The position numbers were made by a program, and so were the translations under genes. Shown here piece after piece: positions 22,816 through 30,596 of a DNA stretch of 64,000 nucleotides. Position 1 is the stretch's first letter. Every line of letters begins with the position of its first letter. Origin of the DNA: Antedon mediterranea (Eukaryota; Echinodermata; Crinoidea; Comatulida; Antedonidae); contig NC_092670.1 of assembly GCF_964355755.1 (NCBI RefSeq), positions 28,323,795 to 28,387,794 of the forward strand, written 5' to 3'. The notes under the pieces are model-generated. The model made no database searches, was not told the DNA's origin, and was given only the letters and a program-made list of their open reading frames with translations.

Positions 22816-24645
22816 CTATTCCTCAACTTTTCTGCACTTAGTTACCGGCCTAGTTACTTCATGCTGGATCTCAGGTGAAATAAACGTCAGATGTGACTTC
22901 ATGATTTCCCACAAAACTCTTTCCATGGTACTGCTGTCGAGGAATTTATTTTTTCTAAATACCTCGACCATTTTTGTACATAGAGTTCCAGTTTCAAATC
23001 TCTTGGTTCATAGTAGTTCGCTATATAAAATATATAAAAGAAATATGGCATTCATTTTTATAGTATTGCATGTTTTAGACATAATTTTAAAGGTATATAA
23101 TGTAGGACTGACCAAGTCTTTGACCTCTTGTTCTTTTAGATTTATTATGTGGCCAGTCTCTGCAATCTTACTATGCTGTTTTGTCACAAGTGACACTGAG
23201 AGTTCATTTCTTAAATGCTCAAGATTCTCTTCTAAAGACTGGATTTTATTCATTGTACTTTGTAGCATGTCGATGTGCTGCAGCTTCTGATTTTCTCTTT
23301 CTCCTAGATGATCACCTGAGATTAAACAATATTGGTCAACCAAATAAATGTCAATCTGCATAAAAAATGAGCATCAACATTATTATATTTTCAAAATGTT
23401 AACAACTATTTCTTGTAGCAGATAATGATAATATATGGATAATTCATAGGAAAATAAGTTCCAGCCAAAGGTTTGCTTTATTATGCATAAAAATAGGATA
23501 AACAATTTTGAAATTCTATGCTCAAATGGACAATGTATATTTAAAGAGCAACTTGACCAATTGAGTTATTATGTAATGTCAATGTAAAGTTGAAACAACA
23601 TTTGAATTTACCAGTCAAGATGTCAGCATCCTGTCGCATGTTGAATATTATAACATATTGACACCTGGAAAAATAGTTGATTGAGGAAATATTTAATAAA
23701 GAAAAGAGGTATATTTATAAATTACTGTAACAATTGTTTGTTTCGACAGTTATTTTATACTAACATTGTTCTTTAATATGAAGTACAAACACACATTTCA
23801 TTGTTTGGAGTGTGTATTAAACTTTCTAAAGAGGTGGTTATGATTATTTACCTACCCTGTTTAATTCAATGTCTACCAGGTATGGCCTAACAACACTGTG
23901 CGATATTATTTTGCTTCTTTTTTTTTCACTGCCATGGTCTACAAAAAACTTGTAGTCATGATTGTAGGCCTTGAGATGTCTACAGGCTTGAGGAACATTG
24001 TTGGTTCTGATGTCATCTTGATTACAAAAACAATAGATGCAACTGTACTTTCCTTTAAAAATAAATCAATTTTTTAATCTACAGTACTTCAGTTTTGTGT
24101 CCAAACAAATCCAAACAAGAGAGCTAATAGTCAAAATATTAAAACATTATTATACAAATGTATTACTATTAAGGCCTAGCCTAGGCTGTGACTGTCACTC
24201 AGTCACACCAGCTAGCCTAAAAATGCACCAGGAAAGCAATAATTATTATTATAAACACATGCCATTAATTTTTTGGTAACAGTTATAATGATTAAATTTA
24301 GGATTAGGGTAATTAAAGGTTTAACTATTACGAATTTTCTATGTTTCGGCCTAGCTTTATTCTAGGCCCACATTACCGTCACGGTCATCGCGGGCGTCAA
24401 CGCACTTTCTAAGCCTATCGCCAAACCGTTTTCTCGCCGACAACAATAACAATGTATAAAGGGGTTGCAAAATATGCGAGTTTTACTAAAAACTGAACCA
24501 GGCTATATTAACAAAACTAGTATTATTTTGTTTATATAATAATGATGGACTATATTCTAGTTCGTTCTTTTTCTAAAAAAATTAATTATATCCACAAAAA
24601 AAGTAAAGAATACAATGATATTTTCTACTTACGATTGTTTACCAT
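22816..24645 (-). CDS. Predicted four-exon gene, Cys-rich/coiled-coil protein, unknown
   Basis: Reading the minus strand, four exons join in frame with GT-AG introns: 24633-24645 (ATG, donor GTAAGT), 23852-24052, 23113-23315 and 22816-23001 (TAG stop). Their summed length is 603 nt, exactly 200 residues plus the stop. Exon 2 starts in the phase left by exon 1. The N-terminus has a compact Cys cluster (C9, C12, C14, then C28 and H30), suggesting a small metal-binding module. Residues about 84-135 are Glu/Lys/Leu-rich with MNKIQSLEENLEHLRNEL, a likely coiled coil. The C-terminal exon has TMERVLWEIMKSHLTFISPE and a basic tail. I do not recognise the family. It lies wholly inside the DNA transposon, so it may be a captured host gene or an accessory transposon protein. 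The weakest boundary is the acceptor at 23002-23003 (ACCAAG), which lacks a strong pyrimidine tract. An alternative frame there, starting after TTTTATATAG, is also open for about 40 codons. Confidence 0.55.
23612..23664 (-). other. Candidate alternative 53-nt exon
   Basis: On the minus strand, a strong acceptor TTTTTCCAG precedes this segment and a donor GTAAAT follows it. Its 53 nt are open in one frame (RQDADILTG at the end) and that frame joins exon 23113-23315 in the right phase. It does not fit the phase of the preceding exon, so including it would shift the frame. It could be an alternative, poison or decayed exon. Confidence 0.35.
24166..24222. repeat. Imperfect hairpin in the DNA transposon
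   Basis: The arms TGTGACTG (24187-24194) and CAGTCACA (24200-24207) are perfect inverted repeats around a 5-base loop. The flanks extend the pairing imperfectly through CCTAGCCTAGG and CCAGCTAGCC. It lies in an intron of the predicted minus-strand gene. Confidence 0.6.
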
Positions 24646-24934
24646 TTCTTTACACAGTTTATCTTGACTTCCTGGTTTATGTGCTGGAGATTATTTCAGT
24701 AAATTGGACAATATCGTGGTTTATTTATTAATTTATAGTAAAGAAACAATAAAATATTTATTTTTTAATTGAACATACACTTTTTTTAATCATTTAGTTT
24801 TGTATAAAATGTTTTACTACATAAAAACTCACGATAGCGAAATTTAATTTGGCGTTCGCGAAATAATGGTTTGTAAACAAAAATTATATGTCCGCGCGAC
24901 TCGGGAGAGCCTCGTCTGCTAACACTGAGGGCGC
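24646..24934 (-). promoter_or_regulatory. Possible promoter region of the nested gene
   Basis: This non-coding stretch lies upstream of the minus-strand ATG at 24645. It is AT-rich near the ATG and becomes relatively CpG-rich at 24830-24930, with GCGTTCGCGAAA and CCGCGCGACTCGGG. No TATA box can be assigned with confidence. The call rests on position and composition only. Confidence 0.25.
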
Positions 24935-24976
24935 TTGACTTTTTCTGATATCTTAACACTAGTTGAAACAGCTGTG

Positions 24977-26428
24977 CGCGAAATCCGTCATCTCGATTTC
25001 ATATCTCAATTCACAACGGACATACGCCATGTGAGTGGAAAAGCTAATGCAGCAGCTGATGCATTGTCGCGAATCGAACTTAATACTTTCAGTCACAACA
25101 CAACTAACATTGTTGATTTTAGTCTTATTGCTGCTGCACAAAAGAATGACGATGAATTGCACAAGCTACTTGAATCACCGTCTTCACTACAATTTCAAAA
25201 CTTTCCAATTCCAACTTCTGACTCTACAATTCTTTGTGATATTTCCAAAGGCAATCCACGTCCATATATCCCACAAGAATTCAGACGCATAATATTTGAC
25301 ACTCTACATTCGCTATCACATCCTGGTATACGAGCAACACAACGTTTAATTACTGACCGTTTCGTATGGCCAGCAATCAATCATGATGTACGACGATGGT
25401 CTCAAACATGCATTCAATGTCAACGTTCCAAAGTACACCGGCACACCGTTTCGCCACTCTCTACTTTTTCTACACCTGACGCCCGTTTTGACCATGTACA
25501 TATAGATATTGTTGGACCTCTCCCTCCGTCAAATGGTTTTTCTTATTTACTCACTTTTATCGATCGTTTTACTCGATGGCCCGAAGCCGTACCTATTCCG
25601 GATATCACAGCCGATACTGTCGCACACGCATTTGTCAATCGATGGATCGCTTCATTCGGAATACCTTCAACCATTACAACAGATCGAGGAAGACAATTTG
25701 AATCTGCATTATTTCATTCACTCGCCAACTTACTAGGAACTAAGCACATTCATACAACTGCATACCATCCTATTGCGAACGGACTTGTAGAACGTTTTCA
25801 TCGACATTTGAAGGGTTCTCTCAAAGCACATAATGATCACACTAAATGGACAGAACATTTACCTATAGTACTTTTAGACATTCGTACAGCCCTTAAGGCT
25901 GATCTAGGTCATAGTGCTGCTGAACTTGTTTATGGCACTACTTTAAGATTACCTGGACAATTCTTTAATTCAAACTCTGAACATTGTGATTATTCTAATT
26001 ATATTGATAGATTGCGTGATAATATGAGTAAACTACGTCCCACACCTACCCGCACCAACTCTAACCGTAAATCCTATATCAATCAAGAAATATTTAATTG
26101 TACCCATGTTTTTGTGCGAAGGGACTCTGTTCGAAAACCCTTACAACGTCCATATGATGGTCCATTTAAGGTATTAAGTCGAACAGACAAACACTTTGTT
26201 CTCGATCTAAATGGTCGACAGGACACAGTCAGTATTGATCGCCTAAAGGTAGCTCATTTGGATACTGATATATTTAAAAGCCAAGAGCAAACCCTCACTC
26301 CCAAGCTACAAGCATCACCCCTAGTCAAACCAACCAACCCGTCACCCATTTTGGCAACCCCTCCCCGTACTACTCGTTCTGGTAGACATGTTCATTTCCC
26401 TCAACGTTTTGTCTCGTTCTATCATTAA
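24977..26428 (+). CDS. Pol C-terminal part: RNase H end and integrase
   Basis: This intact frame encodes the end of RNase H and a complete integrase. Positions count from the first residue of the stop-free frame at 24935, whose first 14 residues come from the DNA transposon. RNase H ends with [15 protein letters not shown] (32-46). The zinc-binding HHCC is H125, H129, C159 and C162. The catalytic triad is D191 (HIDIVG), D250 (TTDRGRQF) and E286 (NGLVERFHR), giving DD35E spacing. A GPF motif follows at 409-411, and the C-terminus ends with an [12 protein letters not shown] tail typical of these elements. Integrase inserts the element's DNA into host chromosomes. No ATG opens the frame (the frame begins with TTG and the next Met is at 364), as expected for a domain cleaved from a polyprotein. 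With upstream pol deleted it is probably not expressed normally. Confidence 0.9.
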   Translation, partial: REIRHLDFISQFTTDIRHVSGKANAAADALSRIELNTFSHNTTNIVDFSLIAAAQKNDDELHKLLESPSSLQFQNFPIPTSDSTILCDISKGNPRPYIPQEFRRIIFDTLHSLSHPGIRATQRLITDRFVWPAINHDVRRWSQTCIQCQRSKVHRHTVSPLSTFSTPDARFDHVHIDIVGPLPPSNGFSYLLTFIDRFTRWPEAVPIPDITADTVAHAFVNRWIASFGIPSTITTDRGRQFESALFHSLANLLGTKHIHTTAYHPIANGLVERFHRHLKGSLKAHNDHTKWTEHLPIVLLDIRTALKADLGHSAAELVYGTTLRLPGQFFNSNSEHCDYSNYIDRLRDNMSKLRPTPTRTNSNRKSYINQEIFNCTHVFVRRDSVRKPLQRPYDGPFKVLSRTDKHFVLDLNGRQDTVSIDRLKVAHLDTDIFKSQEQTLTPKLQASPLVKPTNPSPILATPPRTTRSGRHVHFPQRFVSFYH

Positions 26429-26438
26429 TTCTTTCACT

Positions 26439-26447
26439 GGAAGGGGG
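26439..26447 (+). promoter_or_regulatory. Polypurine tract of the CsRn1-type element
   Basis: GGAAGGGGG lies four bases before the 3' LTR (26452). It is in the position of the plus-strand primer for reverse transcription. Confidence 0.7.
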
Positions 26448-26451
26448 CTCC

Positions 26452-26889
26452 TGTAGCAGACCTACCACATAGCTTTTAAACAATTCAACATTTACTTTTA
26501 ATTTGATTATTTATACATCCTCTATATATCTCTTTATTTAACCTCACATTGACAGGTTACCTTCCTGTTACCTTCACTTTTCTAGCTAATGGATTTTAAG
26601 AATGTTAATGACTCTAACAGAAAACCACATTAATTCTCTTAATCCTAATTGGTCAGATGAGATGGGCCAAGCCCAATATTACCATGCACTGACCACATTA
26701 TTAACACACTCTTTTCTCAACCAGCATCTTAGCTACACCGTTTATTGCTCTGTCTTATCAAATATTGTATATTGTATATTTTATCTATTTATTGAGAATC
26801 CTCACTTGATTCACTTGGAATAAATTGCATAGTTTACTGTATACATTTAGTAGTTGTTTTGTTTTACCGTTGCGCCGACAATTACTAAA
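26452..26889 (+). repeat. 3' LTR of the CsRn1-type element
   Basis: This 438-bp copy of the LTR follows a purine tract and is followed directly by GTGT and satellite. Near-identity to the 5' LTR, apart from one 5-bp indel, indicates recent insertion. AATAAA lies at 26819-26824 and would serve as the polyadenylation signal of the element's transcript. Confidence 0.9.
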
Positions 26890-27232
26890 GTGTAAAACGT
26901 CTCCAAATGCGATTTGAAGCTATTCTAAGCACTTTGGTGTTTTTATGTAAACAAGTTTTTTCGAAAATCACAAAATGGTGTAAAACGTCTCCAAATGCGA
27001 TTTGAAGCTATTCTAAGCAATTTGGTGTTTTTATGTTAACAATTTTTTTCGAAAATCACAAATTGGTCTAAAACGTCTCCAAATGCGATTTGAAGCTATT
27101 TTAAGCACTTTGGTGTTTTTGTGTTAACAACTTTTTTAGAAAATCACAAAATGGTCTAAAACGTCTCCAAATGCGATTTGAAGCAATTCTAAGCACTTTG
27201 GTGTTTTTATGGTAACGAGTTTTTTTGAATAT
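26890..27232. repeat. Satellite spacer between two LTR elements
   Basis: This 343-bp island holds about four 88-bp satellite monomers, including a D-type unit. It starts with the GTGT target duplication of the first LTR element and ends with the ATAT duplication of the second. It shows that both elements inserted independently into the same array. No gene is present. Confidence 0.95.
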
Positions 27233-27843
27233 TGTAATGTAACGATATACTTTTATATTTAAGAAATCGACCTTTGTACCGGAATTCAAATAGGTTCACA
27301 AATTTGACCCAGAAAGTCCAGAGGAGAGTTTGTCCAGATGTTTTAATGACCATTTAGTTTATAATAGAATCCCTAAAGAAAACACTTAGCTTAACTTTGT
27401 GACTTTTCCCATCGTTAAACCAGGAGTGACTGACACTATTTAAGTACAGATTTGACAGTGTCATCCATCACAGAAATACCTTATTATACCGTTAATCACT
27501 CCCACTTAAACACCCCTGGATCAACTTAGGACCAATCGTTACCCTCACAGATGATGTAATGACATTATGCAAATGAACTGAGCCAATATACTCCTAAGTT
27601 TCAGAAGGGCCAAGACACACCTTACAGCCATTTCACGGAGCACACACCTCACAGCCACTTCTTCAGAAGCAGACCTACACACACTTCACACCTCACTGAC
27701 AGCATCATTGATTGTCCGTTCCTTATCTATACTTATAGTTGTATATTGTACTGAAGTATTATACTGAATAAATAATATATGTGTTACGACAGGCAAGCGA
27801 GTCAGAGTCTTCATTAGTACCTCAACAGCAACATTATATTACA
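27233..27843 (+). repeat. 5' LTR of the non-autonomous element
   Basis: This 611-bp repeat is the same length as the 3' LTR. I count seven substitutions between them (about 1%), for example TGTAATGTAACG against TGTAATATAACG. It carries an octamer-type ATGCAAAT (27567-27574) and a CCAAT (27583-27587) that could be promoter elements. A GAATAAATAATAT polyadenylation-like sequence lies near 27767. Confidence 0.88.
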
Positions 27844-27856
27844 TGGTGGAAGACCC
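27844..27856 (+). promoter_or_regulatory. Putative primer binding site, second element
   Basis: TGGTGGAAGACCC lies directly after the 5' LTR and begins with the TGG expected opposite a tRNA CCA end. I cannot name the tRNA with confidence. Confidence 0.5.
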
Positions 27857-27973
27857 AAATTTCATAAGGAACGGAGTGAGAAAACAAGAAATAAACACTT
27901 AACAAGACAACAAGACGAAGACAAAGACAAAAATAACCATATTTGTTTGAAAGGAGAGAAATTTACTTTGACT

Positions 27974-28179
27974 CAAAAGACAAGCTGAAATTATATTTGA
28001 ATGAGATCGAGACAAGCAGAAATTTTATCAAATTATTACCATTGGATGAAGACAAAGAAGATAATCGAGGAAGACACAAAAGACAAGCTGAAATTATATT
28101 TGAATGAAATCGAGACAAGCAGAAATTTTATGAAATTATAACCATTGGATAAAGACAAAGAAGATAATCGAGGAAGACC
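27974..28179 (+). repeat. 103-bp tandem duplication in the leader
   Basis: A 103-bp segment beginning CAAAAGACAAGCTGAAATT occurs twice (27974-28076 and 28077-28179) with a few substitutions. It lies in an A/G-rich leader of the non-autonomous LTR element. No open frame crosses it. Confidence 0.8.
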
Positions 28180-28284
28180 CAAGAAGAATCAAAACAGAAG
28201 CAAGCGGACAAGAACTGTTTCGTTTAGAGACTTTCAACTTCACGCCGTTTTTTTTCGATCGTTTTTTTAACATTTACTTTTTTG

Positions 28285-28425
28285 AACATTGATGAACACC
28301 TTTCGCATTTTTTTGAATTCGTTGTTTGAAAATTTGAACATTGATGAGCACTTTAACATTTCTTTAATTCGTTGTTTGAACATTTAGACATTTTTGAACA
28401 CTTTTTGCATTCCTTTAATTCATTT
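28285..28425 (+). repeat. Degenerate ~50-bp tandem repeats
   Basis: Three related units share GAACATTGATGA(A/G)CAC, a CATTTTTTTGAATTC-like middle and CGTTGTTTGAA. They lie between the leader duplication and the short open frame of the non-autonomous element. They drift in length and sequence. Confidence 0.6.
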
Positions 28426-28630
28426 TTAATTGGATCCGAAGCATTTGGGGTAAGTCAAAGCCATTTTGATTTTTGATTTGTAACCTTGATTGAAAAGTGA
28501 GAGTTTACATATATATACACTAAAATTGTTTTTTAAATTGTTAAAATAATTGTTGAATAAACCCGCCGATAATAATAACGAGAAAATTAAGAACACCGTT
28601 AACGTAGTAAATGACGAAAACAATGTTTAA

Positions 28631-29083
28631 TTTATCGACGAACATGATAGGACACCAACCCAATTGCAATCAGATACCCTTACACATCCAACTAAAGTAG
28701 AACCCCTTAACTTGCAACCTTACATTGACTGTGTAGAGAATAACATGGGATTAGCAGCCCCATTCCAAATGAAAGAAGAACAAATTAAGGAACAAACTAA
28801 TCTAATTATGACAGCACCTAATGATTCAAATATGACATTAAACCGAGGTAGATTTAAAGCAGGACATTTCCAAGTTTTAGTTTCGTATTCTAAACCGACT
28901 TCAGCCAAACGCAACACCGATAAAACAAAACACGAATCTAATGATCGCAAATTTTGGTGGAATATTGACAGATATAACGATACAGAGAAATTGATTAAAG
29001 AGATCATTAATGATAAACAGATACCGATAAGTGGATCGCCAAAACGATTCATAAAACGTTTGTATAATGCAACAAGTTACTGA
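28631..29083 (+). CDS. Short ORF of the non-autonomous LTR element, unknown
   Basis: The frame is open from 28631 (just after an in-frame TAA at 28628) to the TGA stop ending at 29083. The first in-frame ATG is at 28745, giving about 112 residues. The same frame is also open upstream of the TAA (from about 28556), so a longer protein may have been cut by that stop. The protein is polar and Lys/Asn-rich, with RKFWWNIDRYNDTEKLIKEI followed by PISGSPKRFIKRLYN. The last part is faintly like a SAP-type helix-loop-helix, but I would not assign it. It sits where Gag would lie. No zinc knuckle or protease motif is present. It may be a diverged Gag relic or chance coding. Confidence 0.35.
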   Translation, partial: FIDEHDRTPTQLQSDTLTHPTKVEPLNLQPYIDCVENNMGLAAPFQMKEEQIKEQTNLIMTAPNDSNMTLNRGRFKAGHFQVLVSYSKPTSAKRNTDKTKHESNDRKFWWNIDRYNDTEKLIKEIINDKQIPISGSPKRFIKRLYNATSY

Positions 29084-29965
29084 TTTAATTTTTTTTGCAA
29101 GGAATTTTTTTTAATTACGACATTTGCTAAATGATAGCATAGTCTACGTATTTTTGATGAGATTTGTTTAATAATGATGTGATTTCAGTTAAAAGAGAAT
29201 TGAATTTATGTTTAAGTATTGATTTTGTAACGAGTTTTTTGATAAAGATTAATTTTGAATTTTGATGATCGATATATTGAGATATTGAAAAGCCCGACAA
29301 TCATTTTGTAACAAATATTTTGTTTAACCTTTGAGTCGTTAATCTCAAGCATTAATTAATTGATATACAATAACAGGAGATTTTCTTAGTACTTTTAATT
29401 GTAAATTTTTTGACATTGAGTACAAAAGTCGAATTTGTCGACCGATTGAAATCGTAATTACCTGTAAATATAAATGCTTAAATCGATAAAGTTGTGACGA
29501 TAATGATATATTGTGGATAAGTTTGTGTCAACGGGACACACACATTTGTTTCTTTTAAAGTTTTAAGTGATTGAGTTTGATATTTTGATTTAGGCTAATC
29601 AGCCACAGTTTCTTGAATTTTATGTTTTGATTTGATTGATTTATGTTTGAAGACCATTAGAACGCGATGAGTTGTCGCACGATTTGATGTATGTTCAATG
29701 TAACATACTATTTTTAAGTTTTGTATTTTTATTTTCAACTGATTTATGTTTGATTTACGCGAATTTTATACCAAATTCATTTTTAATTTCATTTTTTTTA
29801 AGAGAGAGAAGAGAGAGAGTGAAAGTGATAAGGTTACACTTCAGAGTCAATGGTTTTGGCTAACTCAATTTTGCTTATATGTATAATAATGTTTTTTTCT
29901 TTTATATAACTTTAATTTTGCATGCCACTATTATAACCATTTTTATATTTTAAATAGATTTTTAA
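29084..29965 (+). other. Non-coding AT-rich 3' part of the second element
   Basis: About 880 bp of T-rich sequence lie between the short ORF and the purine tract. I see no domain, no tRNA and no repeat beyond a GAGAGAGAAGAGAGAGAGTG run near 29800. The small open frames here look like chance. Confidence 0.6.
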
Positions 29966-29967
29966 AA

Positions 29968-29985
29968 AAAAGGGAAACAGAGGGA
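29968..29985 (+). promoter_or_regulatory. Polypurine tract of the second element
   Basis: A pure A/G run ending AAACAGAGGGA abuts the 3' LTR at 29986. It is the expected plus-strand primer site. Confidence 0.75.
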
Positions 29986-30596
29986 TGTAATATAACGATA
30001 TACTTTTATATTTAAGAAATCGACCTTTGTATCGGAATTCAAATAGGTTCACAAACTTGACCCAGAAAGTCCAGAGGAGAGTTTGTCCAGATGTTTTAAT
30101 GACCATTTAGTTTATAATAGAATCCCTAAAGAAAACACTTAGCTTAACTTTGTGACTTTTCCCATCGTTAAACCAGGAGTGACTGACACTATTTAAGTAC
30201 AGATTTGACAGTGTCATCCATCACAGAAATACCTTATTATACCGTTAATCACTCCCACTTAAACACCCCTGGATCAACTTAGGACCAATCGTTACCCTCA
30301 CAGATGATGTAATGCCATTATGCAAATGAACTGAGCCAATATACTCCCAAGTTTCAGAAGGGCCAAGACAAACCTTACAGCCATTTCACGGAGCACACAC
30401 CTCACAGCCACTTCTTCAGAAGCAGACCTACACACACTTCACACCTCACTGACAGCATCATTGATTGTCCGTTCCTTATCTATACTTATAGTTGTATATT
30501 GTACTGAAGTATTATACTGAATAAATAATATATGTGTTACGACAGTCAAGCGAGTCAGAGTCTTCATTAGTACCTCAACAGCAACATTATATTACA
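29986..30596 (+). repeat. 3' LTR of the non-autonomous element
   Basis: This is the second 611-bp LTR. It follows the purine tract and ends ATTACA, next to ATAT and satellite. The octamer ATGCAAAT and CCAAT are conserved despite about seven substitutions relative to the 5' LTR. The level of difference suggests an older insertion than the CsRn1-type element. Confidence 0.88.

Larger units (their letters stand above)
21209..24976. mobile_element. DNA transposon nested in the LTR element
   Basis: The termini are inverted: CACAGCTGTT at 21209-21218 and AACAGCTGTG at 24967-24976. CGCG is duplicated on both sides (21205-21208 and 24977-24980). Removing the insert and one CGCG joins the RNase H frame cleanly across it. 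Beyond the first ten bases the terminal repeats are weak, with a shared GCGCCC block about 35-45 bp inside each end. A 4-bp duplication with CAC…GTG ends would fit groups such as Chapaev (CMC) or Academ, but no transposase is recognisable, so the class is open. It contains a minus-strand spliced gene, a 475-bp internal duplication and many AGGCCT palindromes. Confidence 0.8.
19980..26889 (+). mobile_element. CsRn1-type Ty3/gypsy LTR retrotransposon, decayed
   Basis: The element begins TGTAGCAG and ends ACTAAA. It is flanked by a 4-bp duplication GTGT (19976-19979 and 26890-26893), so removing it restores an ordinary satellite GGTGTAAAACG. The order is 5' LTR, tRNA-Trp-type primer site, gag stub, short reverse transcriptase/RNase H remnant, a 3.8-kb DNA transposon insertion, RNase H end plus integrase, purine tract and 3' LTR. 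The domain order (integrase after RNase H), the tRNA-Trp primer and the gag type are what is known for the CsRn1 clade of Ty3/gypsy. Protease and most of reverse transcriptase are absent, so it cannot move on its own. Confidence 0.9.
27233..30596 (+). mobile_element. Non-autonomous LTR retrotransposon (3,364 bp)
   Basis: Two 611-bp LTRs (27233-27843 and 29986-30596) flank 2,142 bp. The element starts TGTAAT and ends ATTACA, and is bordered by ATAT on each side (27229-27232 and 30597-30600). A primer-site-like TGGTGGAAGACCC follows the 5' LTR at once, and a purine tract AAGGGAAACAGAGGGA precedes the 3' LTR. No protease, reverse transcriptase or integrase motif is visible, only one short open frame. 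It therefore resembles LARD/TRIM-type elements that depend on another element's enzymes. I could not assign it to Ty3, Copia or BEL. Confidence 0.85.

Noticed and set aside
22901-23290. 129-codon plus-strand frame inside the DNA transposon
   Set aside because: It is hydrophobic and Cys/Ser-rich as expected for the complement of the minus-strand exons, which have splice sites and consistent phases. The minus-strand reading is preferred.
24935-24976. DNA transposon end supplying a new start for the integrase
   Set aside because: The frame does extend 14 codons into the transposon, but the first codon is TTG, not ATG, and no Met occurs before residue 364. A functional fusion start is unsupported.
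21205-24980. RAG/Transib-type element suggested by CACAG ends and a GC-rich target
   Set aside because: Transib-type elements are known for 5-bp duplications and CACWATG-like ends. Here the duplication is 4 bp (the fifth base differs on each side), the end is CACAGCTGTT, and no RAG1-like core is visible.
25035-25736. Extra frames of 61-85 codons on both strands within the integrase region
   Set aside because: They are shadows of the integrase frame with no motifs of their own.
28720-29052. 110-codon minus-strand frame in the second LTR element
   Set aside because: It overlaps the plus-strand short ORF, which runs in the element's transcription direction and lies at the Gag position. There is no supporting motif.
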